A stretch of 42,506 nt of DNA from Chitinophagales bacterium (GCA_017303455.1 JAFLBM010000030.1:1-42506), one strand, 5' to 3'; positions 16,246-25,387 are shown, numbered from the stretch's first letter. Notes: generated by a model from the letters alone, not told the origin. Translations and numbers: made by a program.

Positions 16246-18163
16246 CCTCAAGCACTTTCTCGTCTACTTTCACCGGGTATTTCTCTCTCAGCCGTTTGAT
16301 CCATTGTTCTTCCAGCAGTGCCTGGTAATCGTTGATCACTAATCCTTTGGCTTCATTGAATGTTCGTTGTGCCGGTTGCGGATATACTTTACTAATATAG
16401 GCGAAGGATGCCGTATTATCAGTTGGATTGATCAGCGGGGTTGTTACCAAACCGGTATAAGGAACGATCCTGGTTTTGCTGGGTAGTTGCGGCCACTCAT
16501 AGCGGGAAGAATCAGCTACAACTTTTTCCACCAGTGCATCGGTATACGTTTTCCATTTCGCCGGATTTTTCTTTACCTGGTTAAATAATAATTCAGCCGT
16601 TTCTTTATCAGAACAAAAGAAGATCACGGCATCAGCACTTTTGGACCAGTTGTATTTACTCTTATTGGCTTCGTATAATGCTTTTTGTTCCAATGTATCT
16701 GTGCCAGTGCGGTTCCATATTTCCTGCTGCATGATCTCGAAGAATAAATTACCTTCTTTGAATTCATTCATCTGGTTACGGAAATCAGCATTGAAGAGTT
16801 CAAGATGATCACGGTAGTATTGCATTACCACTGCATTCACATGATCGGTCATCACTTCCTCATAGGTTTTTCTGCCAGAGCCATCCGGTTTGTAGCGAAA
16901 TGCCTGTGCATAGGTGATCCAGTCGGATACTTTTACTGCTGTATCTCCCAATGTAAAAACGACCAGGTCCGGGGAAATATTCTTTCCTGTTCCCAGCGGG
17001 CGGCGATCCAGCAGGCTGTCGGTATAAGCCCAGAGATCGTTCATGTTATAAGCTCCGGGTTGAAAACCTGCTTTTGTCTTTACGTTATTATAGATCACTT
17101 CACGGGATTCTTTCCAGCGCTGGTCCCGGTTGATCTTTTGCCTTAATTCCTGTTCATTGGATTTGTTATTTGCATCGGTCACAACAGGAACAATACCGGT
17201 ACGCTTTACAATATGATAACCATGCGAAGTAAGAAAGGGTTTTGTAACTGCTCCATCTTTTGCAAGCCCCCATACTTTCGCTTCAAAGGCAGGATCATAT
17301 TGCCCCACACCAAAATCAGGCATGGTGCCGCCGGTAATGGCCGTGGTATAATCATTACTGAATGCAGTGGCTAATTTGTCAAAAGACTCACCAGCCAGTA
17401 AACGTTTATAAATCGAGTCAGCTTTTTTTGCGATCTTTTGTTGAGCCGCCGCATCGGAGCCGGGCGGGAAAGCCAGCAGGATCTGTTTGGCTTTCATCTT
17501 ACCAACAGCTTTTCTTTCAGCAATATTTTTGAAAATATGATAGCCGGCTTTTGAACGGATAATAGCACTGTACTTACCGGGTGCAGTTGCATACACAGCA
17601 TTTTCAAAAACATAAGGCAACGTGAATCCAGTGATCCATCCCATATCGCCTTTATTGGTTTTAGCAGCGGGGTCCTGCGAAAACTGTTGCGCAAGCGCAG
17701 CAAAATCTTCTCCTTTCTGCAAACGTTCATAAATGCTGCCAGCCTGGTTGAATGCAGCAGCTGTATCGTTATTATTTGCAGCAATAAAAATATGGGCCAC
17801 ATGAATATCTTTCTGGCTGCGGGCAAATGCTTCCTGGGTTAACCGGGTCATGGTCTGCGGGTCGCTCATGAAATTTTCAATGATCTGGTTGCGCAGGTTG
17901 GTTACTTCAACGGTTATTTGTGGTAATGTATCGTATCTTCTTTCCAGTGCTTCCCTGATCTTGAGACGGGAGTTGATATACAGGTTAAGGTAATCCCGCA
18001 TGGCTTTTTCCTTGTTGGCAGCCGGGGCTGTATTGTTCTTGTTATACGCTTTTACAAATTCATCGGCCTGTACAGCATATGGGCCATAGGTAAAAAGTGT
18101 TTGGGAAAAGGAAGAGAAGGATAATGCACTAATAATGATAAGCAGGAAAAATCTCTTGTTCAT
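16232..18163 (-). CDS. Periplasmic peptidyl-prolyl isomerase with two parvulin domains
   Basis: The 643-residue protein has a signal peptide (MNKRFFLLIIISALSFSSFS) and a SurA-like N-terminal region. Two PpiC/rotamase domains follow: about residues 115-215 (DIHVAHIFIAANN...GDMGWITGFTLP...KAGYHIFK) and about 222-320 (MKAKQILLAFPPG...GTMPDFGVGQY...HGYHIVK). A long C-terminal helical part of about 320 residues has no recognised domain. The role is probably folding of outer-membrane or exported proteins. It is 31 bp downstream of the TlpA-like gene, so both envelope-folding proteins are likely one operon. Confidence 0.9.
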   Translation of the reverse strand: MNKRFFLLIIISALSFSSFSQTLFTYGPYAVQADEFVKAYNKNNTAPAANKEKAMRDYLNLYINSRLKIREALERRYDTLPQITVEVTNLRNQIIENFMSDPQTMTRLTQEAFARSQKDIHVAHIFIAANNNDTAAAFNQAGSIYERLQKGEDFAALAQQFSQDPAAKTNKGDMGWITGFTLPYVFENAVYATAPGKYSAIIRSKAGYHIFKNIAERKAVGKMKAKQILLAFPPGSDAAAQQKIAKKADSIYKRLLAGESFDKLATAFSNDYTTAITGGTMPDFGVGQYDPAFEAKVWGLAKDGAVTKPFLTSHGYHIVKRTGIVPVVTDANNKSNEQELRQKINRDQRWKESREVIYNNVKTKAGFQPGAYNMNDLWAYTDSLLDRRPLGTGKNISPDLVVFTLGDTAVKVSDWITYAQAFRYKPDGSGRKTYEEVMTDHVNAVVMQYYRDHLELFNADFRNQMNEFKEGNLFFEIMQQEIWNRTGTDTLEQKALYEANKSKYNWSKSADAVIFFCSDKETAELLFNQVKKNPAKWKTYTDALVEKVVADSSRYEWPQLPSKTRIVPYTGLVTTPLINPTDNTASFAYISKVYPQPAQRTFNEAKGLVINDYQALLEEQWIKRLREKYPVKVDEKVLEELMK

Positions 18164-18194
18164 AGTTTTGAATTTTCAGGTATGTTGGTGCTGT

Positions 18195-19628
18195 TTATTG
18201 CGCCTTCATTTTTATTTGCAGCACTTCATCGGTTTGCTCCCAGCTCAGCTTCTTGGCAATGATCCGTTTGTCTTTATCCAGCAAATATAATGTAGGGAAG
18301 GTCAGTACATCATAAAGCTGGGAGTAGCCGGGAATACCCGCCTGGATACGTTTCTTTTCTTCTTCTTTGGAGTAATACACATGTGCCCAGTTTTGCAGGT
18401 TCTTTTCACTCACAAAACCCAGCCAGTCTTTTTGGGTACCATCGGTTTCTTTGGCTACTGCAAATATGCCAACGCCCATTGCTTTCCATTTTGCCCGGTA
18501 CATCGAATCTAATTTGGGGAGCACTTCTTTACAATGTCCGCAGGTGGGATCCCAGAAACAGACAATCGTGTAAAGAGATGAATCCGCATATAGGGATCTT
18601 ACCACACCCAGGCTATCAGGCAATACAATATCCGCCGCAGGTGTCCCCACGATATTGGCCATCATACTGTAGGCCCTGTCGGTAATGGTCTTGTATTGTT
18701 TATCATCATACCAATCCGGTTTTTTGGCCGCCAGGTGTTTTTCAAACAAATGAACAAAGATGGCATCTTCATACATGTATTTCTGGTTGATATAGCGGTT
18801 CACAAACTTTGACAATAAAAATTTATACATGTCCTTATTAATAGAAGCATAACCCAGCATCCAGTCCAGTTCTTTATTTACCGAATCTGCATCCGGCACC
18901 ACCAGCTGGTTAAAATATTTATCGAGCTTGTCTTCAAAAAAAGGTGTTTGCAGCATGCGGTTGTCCCAGAAATTGATACCATTCCAGAAACGGTCTTTAT
19001 AATACCGGTAAGCAGCTAAGGAATCAGCCTTGGTTCGTTGCTGTTGTAAAGCAACAGGTAATTCCGGTTCCCGCATAGCCTGCAAGAGGGTAGTGAGAAA
19101 ACTGGTGGGATTCTTTTTGATAATATTTTCCCGGTAAGCTTTTACGCTGCTGTCTGTCTTCAGTAGTTTTACGTTGATAGCTGCTGAATCGGTTGCAGTT
19201 GCAGCTGCACCTAGTTGCTGCCGGAGGCTGTTGATCTCTTTTCCTTTTTCGGTCATGTAAAGCTGGTAGCCGTTGAACAGTGTATTATCCGGGTTGTTCT
19301 GGAACTGGATCCCTTTTTTCAAAGTAGCCGTATCAGCGACAATGCTGAACTTTTGTTGTTTGTCCAGTAGTATTTCAAAAAAACCCTGTTTGTTGGGGTA
19401 GCCCACCAGGTAAATACCGCCGGGGAGGAATTTATTCCCTTTAAAAGTGCCGGTGCTGTTCGCATCCAGTTTTACCGAGTCAACGATAGGCAGTGTCTTC
19501 CCGGCATAATGCCCCAGGTAGATGAACTGGTTCTTAAAGGGTTTGAAAGTTACTTTGATCTCGTAACCCGTTTGTGCAAAGGCCGGAATACTGAGTAAAA
19601 GGCCCGCTATGATGCTCCATTTTTTCAT
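18195..19628 (-). CDS. TlpA-like thiol-disulfide protein with DUF4369/DUF5106-type N-terminal regions
   Basis: The 477-residue exported protein has a signal peptide (MKKWSIIAGLLLSIPAFA). A DUF4369-like beta domain follows (about 22-120, YEIKVTFKPFKNQFIYLGHY), then a helical DUF5106-like middle (about 150-330). The C-terminal thioredoxin domain (about 335-475) has an active-site CGHC in WDPTCGHCKEVLP and the cis-Pro region LTFPTLYLLDKD. It probably reduces or isomerises disulfides in the periplasm. It is upstream of, and close to, the PpiC gene. Confidence 0.88.
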   Translation of the reverse strand: MKKWSIIAGLLLSIPAFAQTGYEIKVTFKPFKNQFIYLGHYAGKTLPIVDSVKLDANSTGTFKGNKFLPGGIYLVGYPNKQGFFEILLDKQQKFSIVADTATLKKGIQFQNNPDNTLFNGYQLYMTEKGKEINSLRQQLGAAATATDSAAINVKLLKTDSSVKAYRENIIKKNPTSFLTTLLQAMREPELPVALQQQRTKADSLAAYRYYKDRFWNGINFWDNRMLQTPFFEDKLDKYFNQLVVPDADSVNKELDWMLGYASINKDMYKFLLSKFVNRYINQKYMYEDAIFVHLFEKHLAAKKPDWYDDKQYKTITDRAYSMMANIVGTPAADIVLPDSLGVVRSLYADSSLYTIVCFWDPTCGHCKEVLPKLDSMYRAKWKAMGVGIFAVAKETDGTQKDWLGFVSEKNLQNWAHVYYSKEEEKKRIQAGIPGYSQLYDVLTFPTLYLLDKDKRIIAKKLSWEQTDEVLQIKMKAQ

Positions 19629-19737
19629 GAGTCAGAATAAGTCGTAAAGATATTTAAAATGGGTTAAAAGGATAAGTCGTTTAAAGAGGCGGCCGGCCCG
19701 GAAACAGTTGCGTAATCAACCAAAAGAAACCCGGCTT

Positions 19738-19771
19738 TTTGGCTGCCTTTCAGGCGATGGGCTTAGTTTTG
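19738..19771 (+). promoter_or_regulatory. rlmD promoter (Bacteroidota type), almost on the start codon
   Basis: TTTG at 19738-19741, a 22-bp spacer and TAGTTTTG at 19764-19771, only four bases before the GTG start. This supports the GTG start and implies leaderless translation. Confidence 0.55.
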
Positions 19772-19775
19772 CGCC

Positions 19776-21296
19776 GTGAGAAAAAAGAAAAAGAATATTG
19801 TACTGGAAAAGATACTGGTGGAGGACTATGCTGCCGAAGGCAAGAGCCTGGCCCGGGTGGATGGTAAAGTGATCTTTATTGAAAGGGTGGTGCCGGGGGA
19901 TGTGGTGGATGTGCAGTTGGGAAAGAATAAAAAGGACTGGGCCGAAGGATGGCCGTTGCGGTTTCATTCCTATTCCAAAGACCGGGTGCAGCCTTTCTGT
20001 TCACACTTCGGGGTTTGTGGTGGCTGCCAGTGGCAGATGCTGCCGTATGAGAAGCAGTTAGAGTTCAAACAAAAGCAGGTAAGGGACAACCTGCAGCGGA
20101 TCGGCAAAGTGGCGTTGCCGGAAATGTTGCCGATCATGGGTGCGGTGGCCACACAGCAGTACCGCAACAAGATCGAATACACGTTTGGCAACAAAGAATA
20201 CACAAAAGAGAAGCCTCCCCATACCCTGCCTGCCGGCAGGCAGGCCCTCCGCAGGGAGGGGCTCAGCAATACACAAAGCCAGCTTACCGAAAGCTCAGAC
20301 AGGATGGGTAATTATCCATTGCCGGAGTCTTCTGAAGTTCCCCCCGCGGGGGAATTTAAGGGGGCAGGTTTTCATGCCCGCGGCATGTTTGATAAGATCG
20401 TGGATATAGAAACCTGTTATTTACAGGCCGAACCGACCAATGCGATCCGGCTGGCGATCAAAGAATTTGCAAGACAGCATAACTACAGTTTTTATGATAT
20501 AAGAAACCATGTTGGTTTGTTAAGGACCATGCAAGTGCGGTTATGTGAAACAGGTGAGCTGATGGTGAATATCGTATTTGGAGAAAACGATGAAGAAAAG
20601 ATCAAAGCCTTACTGGAACATTTGCTGCAAAAATTTCCCGTGATCACCACGATGCTCTATACGATCAATACCAAAATGAATGACAGCCTGCATGATCTTT
20701 CCCCAATAGCGTATCATGGTAAAGGCTATGTGATCGAGAAGTTAGAAGAGTTCCAGTTCAAGATCGGGCCGAAATCTTTTTTCCAGACCAATACCCGGCA
20801 GGGAGAACGGTTGTACCAGGTGACAAGAGAATTTGCAGAGCTGACAGGAAATGAAATTGTCTATGATCTCTATTGCGGCACGGGCAGTATTGGCATTTTC
20901 GTGAGTGAAAAAGCAAAGAAGATCATTGGGGTGGAAATGATAGCCGCTGCTATTGAGGATGCCAGGGAAAATGCAGCACTGAATAAGCTGCAGGAGGCGG
21001 AATTCTATGCCGGTGATGTGATTGATATCTGCAATGATGATTTTTTTGCCCTGCATGGCAAACCCGATGTCATCATCACCGACCCGCCAAGGGCCGGTAT
21101 GCATGAAAAATTAGTCAGGAAGATCCTGGAGATCGCCGCACCCGTGGTCGTGTATGTAAGCTGCAACCCGGCCACGCAGGCAAGGGATCTTGCCTTGCTG
21201 GATGAAAAATATGCGGTCACCAAAATTCAGCCGGTGGATATGTTCCCGCATACCCTGCACATTGAGAATGTGGTGCAGCTGAAGTTGAGACAGTGA
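19776..21296 (+). CDS. rlmD: 23S rRNA (uracil-C5)-methyltransferase with palindromic-repeat insertion
   Basis: SAM-dependent RumA/RlmD-family enzyme methylating a uridine of 23S rRNA. The GTG start gives 506 residues. The N-terminal TRAM domain covers about 8-62. The Fe-S cysteines are CSHFGVCGGC (about 75-84) plus the Cys of IETCYLQ. The SAM and catalytic motifs are YDLYCGTGSIG, IITDPPRAGMH and the nucleophile Cys in VSCNPATQARD. Residues about 145-195, between FGNKEYT and FHARGMFDKIV, are an insertion encoded by two GC-rich palindromes (20212-20265 and 20338-20370). The frame is kept open, so the gene probably still works. Family assignment to RlmD rather than RlmCD is by best resemblance. 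Confidence 0.93.
   Translation: MRKKKKNIVLEKILVEDYAAEGKSLARVDGKVIFIERVVPGDVVDVQLGKNKKDWAEGWPLRFHSYSKDRVQPFCSHFGVCGGCQWQMLPYEKQLEFKQKQVRDNLQRIGKVALPEMLPIMGAVATQQYRNKIEYTFGNKEYTKEKPPHTLPAGRQALRREGLSNTQSQLTESSDRMGNYPLPESSEVPPAGEFKGAGFHARGMFDKIVDIETCYLQAEPTNAIRLAIKEFARQHNYSFYDIRNHVGLLRTMQVRLCETGELMVNIVFGENDEEKIKALLEHLLQKFPVITTMLYTINTKMNDSLHDLSPIAYHGKGYVIEKLEEFQFKIGPKSFFQTNTRQGERLYQVTREFAELTGNEIVYDLYCGTGSIGIFVSEKAKKIIGVEMIAAAIEDARENAALNKLQEAEFYAGDVIDICNDDFFALHGKPDVIITDPPRAGMHEKLVRKILEIAAPVVVYVSCNPATQARDLALLDEKYAVTKIQPVDMFPHTLHIENVVQLKLRQ
20212..20265. repeat. GC-rich palindromic element inside rlmD (first)
   Basis: The core CCTGCCTGCCGGCAGGCAGG (20225-20244) is a perfect 20-bp palindrome. It is flanked by AGCCTCCCC on the left and GGGAGGGGCT on the right, which also pair. 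A variant of the same core lies at 41283-41304 in non-coding DNA, so this is a dispersed element. Confidence 0.8.
20338..20370. repeat. C/G-tract palindromic element inside rlmD (second)
   Basis: GTTCCCCC, CGC, GGGGGAAT form a near-perfect hairpin, followed by TTTAAGGGGGC, which repeats the G5 tract. The text resembles a common Bacteroidota intergenic repeat of C5/G5 tracts separated by TTTAA, here translated as part of RlmD. Confidence 0.6.
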
Positions 21297-21298
21297 GA

Positions 21299-21967
21299 CT
21301 ATTTCTTATTTTTTTTAAACAGGTAACTGACAGATAAGCCCGGCCACAGGGAAGTGAGATTGTTTAAATCCGGTCCTTCGATAACGAAAATGGTAAGCGT
21401 AAATTTCAGCTTGTTAGCCAGGTAACCAATGTCAACTTTTGGACCGAAGTGGGTAATGTTTCCTTTGTATCTTTTCGGTGAAGTAGTTGAGCCGTTTTCC
21501 AATGTATCCTGTAAGGTGATGTCAAAACGGGAATTAATATTTGTTATGCCCAAACCGATGCCGGTTGTTATGAAATGCATCTTCTTTTTACTCACCTGGA
21601 ATAGTTTTTCTACATTTAAAAACAGGTCACACTTAAAGTTCTTTTTTTCTTTTCTTTTGCCGGATGAAAGGTTCTGAAGATTTTTTCCCTCTTCCCAGTT
21701 CATATGGTTGTACCGGAAATAGCTGCTGAAACTGATTTGCCAGTTTTTCTTTAATGGCAGGCCTGCCTCTGCAAAAAGGTTCAACGATTTCCAAAAAAAT
21801 AAATCATCCGGCGGGAGCCCTTTGCTGGTTACGTTATTATACCCGACATCCTCAATATCAAGAGGGTACAACCTGTAATTGAGCCCCATTGCTACCGAAA
21901 TTGGTTTTGTTTGCGAAAAACAATGGCTGTAAGAGCAAAATAAGAGTATGACAATGATCAGCCGCAT
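21299..21967 (-). CDS. Predicted outer-membrane beta-barrel protein, unknown function
   Basis: The 222-residue protein has a signal peptide (MRLIIVILLFCSYSHCFSQ). Alternating strand patterns with aromatic ends run through the whole length (ISFSSYFRYNHMNWEEG, FGPKVDIGYLANKLKFTLTI, LWPGLSVSYLF). This matches small PorT/OmpA-like barrels of Bacteroidota, but no named family is recognised. Its stop is two bases from the stop of convergent rlmD. The next upstream gene on the strand (21989) is 21 bp away, so the two may be cotranscribed. Confidence 0.65.
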   Translation of the reverse strand: MRLIIVILLFCSYSHCFSQTKPISVAMGLNYRLYPLDIEDVGYNNVTSKGLPPDDLFFWKSLNLFAEAGLPLKKNWQISFSSYFRYNHMNWEEGKNLQNLSSGKRKEKKNFKCDLFLNVEKLFQVSKKKMHFITTGIGLGITNINSRFDITLQDTLENGSTTSPKRYKGNITHFGPKVDIGYLANKLKFTLTIFVIEGPDLNNLTSLWPGLSVSYLFKKNKK

Positions 21968-21988
21968 GTGATTGATTGCTGAAGTAAA

Positions 21989-22399
21989 TTAATAAACCAT
22001 CTTCATTACGTCTTTGTTCCGCAGGCGGATTGCTTTGCGTTTAGCCACAGTGGACTTGATAATATAAACTAACCCTGTGCCTGCCAGTGTGAAGCTGGCA
22101 ACATCCCACCCGCTGATGGTATTGGTATTTTCTTTTTTATTGCTGATAAATTGCAGCAGGCTTCCTGCAACCACCAGTGATCCACCCAGGATCAAATTCG
22201 TTGTTGCTTTCCGATAATACGGGATGGCTTCCGGGCTTTTAAAAATTTCTGCTTTCAGGGAAGCAGCGGTTAATTTTTGCCCGTTCATTCTCCAGCTCAA
22301 TCCCTGCTTATAAATATAGTTGGGATGCTGCCGGGCAGAATCCTGGCTATGAATAGTAAGGCTTGCAAACGCTAAGAAAAATGATAATAATACTTTCAT
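21989..22399 (-). CDS. Small exported/membrane protein of unknown function
   Basis: The 136-residue protein has a signal peptide (MKVLLSFFLAFASLTIHSQ), a soluble region with a YKQGLSWRMNGQKLTAASLK motif, and two hydrophobic segments (about residues 68-86 and 98-114, LILGGSLVVAGSLLQFI and VASFTLAGTGLVYII). It ends in a basic tail. No family recognised. It is divergent from the first rhomboid gene and 21 bp upstream of the barrel protein gene. Confidence 0.65.
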   Translation of the reverse strand: MKVLLSFFLAFASLTIHSQDSARQHPNYIYKQGLSWRMNGQKLTAASLKAEIFKSPEAIPYYRKATTNLILGGSLVVAGSLLQFISNKKENTNTISGWDVASFTLAGTGLVYIIKSTVAKRKAIRLRNKDVMKMVY

Positions 22400-22489
22400 G
22401 GATGCTCAAAATTATAAAGTATGTTAATGTACAAAATCGGGTTGGTTTATTTGATTTTTCACTTGATCAATAACCAGTAATTTTACCCC

Positions 22490-23140
22490 ATGAGTAATTT
22501 TCGATTTACCCGGGCCAGTGGCTTTCCTCCTATCGTTAAAAACCTGATCATTATTAATGTGATCGTGTGGCTGGCCCAGTTGTTTTATGATAAGGAATTT
22601 GGATTAACCATGAAGCTGGGTCTGTGGCCGATAGGCTCTCCTTTTTTTGAGCCTTACCAGGTCGCCACGCATATGTTTGCACACGCCTCTTACGGACCCG
22701 GTGGACAAATCATGTTCTTTCATATTCTTTTTAATATGTTCGGTTTGTTCATGTTTGGCCGGATATTAGAAAATGTATGGGGACCCAAACGCTTTCTTTT
22801 TTTCTACTTAGCCTGTGGCGTAGGTGCAGCGGCGGCTCATCTTATTATGCAATACCTGATGGGCGGTTTTTCTTATGCCGTGGGTGCTTCCGGTGCGGTG
22901 ATGGGCATTTTTGTTGCTTTTGCCTACCTGTTTCCCAATACCGAGGTGATGATCATCCCGATACCCATACCCGTCAAAGCCAAATGGCTGGTCCTTGTAT
23001 ATGTGGCCATTGATTTATTCGGGGGTATTAATCCTTCTGTGGGGGATAAGGTGGCCCATTTTGCCCACCTCGGCGGTGCATTAACGGGCTTTATAATCTG
23101 TTTTATCTGGAACAAAACCAACCGGCGAACGTTATACTAA
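22490..23140 (+). CDS. Rhomboid family intramembrane serine protease (active form)
   Basis: The 216-residue protein has six predicted membrane segments. The catalytic dyad is present: Ser134 in VGASGAVMG and the His in AHFAHLGGALTG. The HILFNMFGLFMFG segment matches the family HxxxN region. Rhomboids cleave transmembrane helices; the substrate is unknown. It is the first of a rhomboid pair followed by an EEP-family gene, an arrangement frequent in Bacteroidota. A 161-bp spacer with an inverted repeat separates it from the second rhomboid. Confidence 0.93.
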   Translation: MSNFRFTRASGFPPIVKNLIIINVIVWLAQLFYDKEFGLTMKLGLWPIGSPFFEPYQVATHMFAHASYGPGGQIMFFHILFNMFGLFMFGRILENVWGPKRFLFFYLACGVGAAAAHLIMQYLMGGFSYAVGASGAVMGIFVAFAYLFPNTEVMIIPIPIPVKAKWLVLVYVAIDLFGGINPSVGDKVAHFAHLGGALTGFIICFIWNKTNRRTLY

Positions 23141-23275
23141 GCTAAGAGGTCGAAGGAGAGAATGAGCAAAAGAGGTTAACGGTAACAGATCTGTTATGAC
23201 TGGCCAGAAAATAACGAGATCAGTAACACAGAATTTTCTCTTTAATCTCTTTCCACTCTTTTGAACTCTTAGCCT
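23138..23275. repeat. Intergenic imperfect inverted repeat (TAAGAG...CTCTTA family)
   Basis: GCTAAGAG at about 23141 is matched by CTCTTAGC at about 23266. Between them a purine-rich left arm (GAAGGAGAGAATGAGCAAAA) faces a pyrimidine-rich right arm (TCTCTTTAATCTCTTTCC). It is the same style and ends as the element at 11012 but lies between codirectional genes, so it is not simply a convergent terminator. Confidence 0.6.
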
Positions 23276-23301
23276 ACATTTACAGCCTGATAAAGTGAGC
23301 C

Positions 23302-24237
23302 ATGGCCTATACCGAAAAAGAATACCAACAACGCATTTCCCTGGGGCAAAGTAATAATGCCCTCACCAAGCTACTCGTAATTCACCTCGTTGTGTTTGTG
23401 ATCCTGTTCTTTATTCAAACGGTTTTTTATTTTCTCTACAAGGAGGATGGCAAATACAACCAGTTATTTTTTGAAAAGATATTGAAATGGTTTGTAGCTC
23501 CCGCCGACCTGAACCAGTTGGCGTCGAGGCCCTGGACTATTTTAACCAGTATGTTTGTGCATACGGCTTTCTGGCCCATCCTGGCCAATATGCTTTGGTT
23601 ATGGACCTTTGGTTATATCATGCAGGACCTGACAGGTAACCGTAAGATCATTCCTGTTTTTCTCTATGGCGGTTTGGCGGGTGTCATTGCATTCATCGCT
23701 GCCTTTAATCTTATTCCTTCTTTACAAGGCCAGTTGCCCAATGCGGTGAATTTTGGTGCAGCGGCGGGTGTAACTGCGTTGGCGATTGCTACCACCATGG
23801 TATCACCGGGTTACCGCCTGTTCCCGATGCTCAATGGAGGTATCCCGTTGTGGATACTGACCGCTTTCTATATGATCGTGGCCGTGGCAACGGTACCGGC
23901 TTACAAAGTAGAAAGTTATCTGCCCCACCTGGCCGGGGCTTTTACCGGTTTCTTATTTATGATGATGGTGCGCCGCGGCTATGACTGGAGCGACTGGATG
24001 AATAATTTCTTTGACTGGGTAAATAATCTTTTCAATCCCGATAAGCCGAAGAAAGGAAAGAGTATCAAGGATGAATTGTTCTATAAATCCGCCACGCATC
24101 CGTATAAGAAAACACCCAATATCACCCAGGAACGGATTGATGATATACTCGATAAGATCAATCACAAAGGCTATCACTTTCTTACCGATGAAGAAAAAGA
24201 CCTGCTGAAAAGGGCCAGCGAAGAAGACCTTTGGTAA
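23302..24237 (+). CDS. Rhomboid-like protein lacking the catalytic serine (pseudoprotease)
   Basis: The 311-residue protein has the rhomboid membrane topology and the conserved His209 (LPHLAGAFTG). The GxSx active site reads NFGAAAGVTAL, with Ala154 where the catalytic Ser should be. A soluble C-terminal tail of about 85 residues (from about 225) carries a DKINHKGYHFLTDEEKDLL segment seen in Bacteroidota rhomboid tails. Loss of Ser with retention of the fold suggests a non-proteolytic, chaperone- or iRhom/derlin-like role. It is 31 bp upstream of the EEP gene. Confidence 0.85.
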   Translation: MAYTEKEYQQRISLGQSNNALTKLLVIHLVVFVILFFIQTVFYFLYKEDGKYNQLFFEKILKWFVAPADLNQLASRPWTILTSMFVHTAFWPILANMLWLWTFGYIMQDLTGNRKIIPVFLYGGLAGVIAFIAAFNLIPSLQGQLPNAVNFGAAAGVTALAIATTMVSPGYRLFPMLNGGIPLWILTAFYMIVAVATVPAYKVESYLPHLAGAFTGFLFMMMVRRGYDWSDWMNNFFDWVNNLFNPDKPKKGKSIKDELFYKSATHPYKKTPNITQERIDDILDKINHKGYHFLTDEEKDLLKRASEEDLW

Positions 24238-24268
24238 GGATGCCCTGAAAGATTTGTAAATTGCGGCA

Positions 24269-25387
24269 ATGGCCAGCAAGTTCCGACTTTTTACGAAACG
24301 CTTTTTTATTTACACGAACCTTGCGGTCGTCTTCTTCTTCCTGTTGGCCTGCCTGGCTCCCTACCTGAACCCGCAAAAATGGTGGTTCATTTCTTTGCTC
24401 GGGTTAGCATTTCCTTTCTTACTGGTCATTGTATTGGGATATTTGATCACCTGGCTGATCATTAAACCAAGGCTTTCGCTGATCTCACTCGTTGCCCTGA
24501 TCATCGGACTAAAAAGCATCAGTGTATTTTTTGCGTTTAATAATCCTGCTGCTTTCAATTATAAAAAACAACCGGATCATATCCGCATTGTTACCTGGAA
24601 TGTGGCCAGGTTCGTAGAAATAAAAATCAATAATAATAAAGGCAGCCAGACAAGACTGAAGATGATGGACCTGCTGAAACAACAAGATGCTGATATTCTC
24701 TGCCTGCAGGAATTTCAGAGTTCCGGGCTCTCCGATTATTACCATAACATTGAGTATGTGCAGAAGGAGCTGAACTATCCTTATTACTTTTTTATGTTTG
24801 ATGAAGATGGCGATAAACAATATTACAGTTCCATCATTTTCTCCCGGTTCCCGATCATTGATACCGGTGTCATCCGTTATCCCCGGCCTACGTTGCCTGA
24901 TGTACTGATCCATGCAGATATCAAAGCGAATGAGGATACGTTCAGGGTCTATACCACGCATTTGCAATCCTTACAGTTCGGGAAAGATGATTACCGCCGC
25001 ATCAAAGAAATCAAAGAGGCCGATGATAGTTTGCTGACCAACTCCAAAACGATCTTCTCTAAAGTGAAAAGAGGGGTGAGCCACCGCAGCATCCAGGCCG
25101 ACCTGATCGACCAGGTGATTGATGACAGTCCCAACCCCGTCATCTTTTGCGGCGACCTGAATGATGTGCCCAATTCCTACACCTATTTTACCGTGCGGGG
25201 AGCCATGCAGGATGCTTTTTTGAAAAAAGGTTTTGGTATTGGCCGCACTTTCTCTTCGCTGTCGCCCACCCTGCGGATCGATTATATTTTTGCGGATAAA
25301 AACTTTGCCGTCCGCCAGTTCAACCGGGTAGTGAAACGCTACTCCGATCATTATATGCTGGTGGCCGACCTGGAATTGAAAAAATGA
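24269..25387 (+). CDS. Endonuclease/exonuclease/phosphatase family membrane protein
   Basis: The 372-residue protein begins with three membrane segments (about residues 10-100). An EEP domain follows (about 105-370) with the family motifs RIVTWNVARF, CLQEFQ (metal-binding Glu), TTHLQS, FCGDLNDVPNS and the terminal SDHYMLVADL (catalytic His). EEP domains hydrolyse phosphodiesters in DNA, lipids or sugar phosphates; the membrane anchor suggests a phospholipid or envelope substrate. It is probably cotranscribed with the second rhomboid gene. Confidence 0.9.
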   Translation: MASKFRLFTKRFFIYTNLAVVFFFLLACLAPYLNPQKWWFISLLGLAFPFLLVIVLGYLITWLIIKPRLSLISLVALIIGLKSISVFFAFNNPAAFNYKKQPDHIRIVTWNVARFVEIKINNNKGSQTRLKMMDLLKQQDADILCLQEFQSSGLSDYYHNIEYVQKELNYPYYFFMFDEDGDKQYYSSIIFSRFPIIDTGVIRYPRPTLPDVLIHADIKANEDTFRVYTTHLQSLQFGKDDYRRIKEIKEADDSLLTNSKTIFSKVKRGVSHRSIQADLIDQVIDDSPNPVIFCGDLNDVPNSYTYFTVRGAMQDAFLKKGFGIGRTFSSLSPTLRIDYIFADKNFAVRQFNRVVKRYSDHYMLVADLELKK

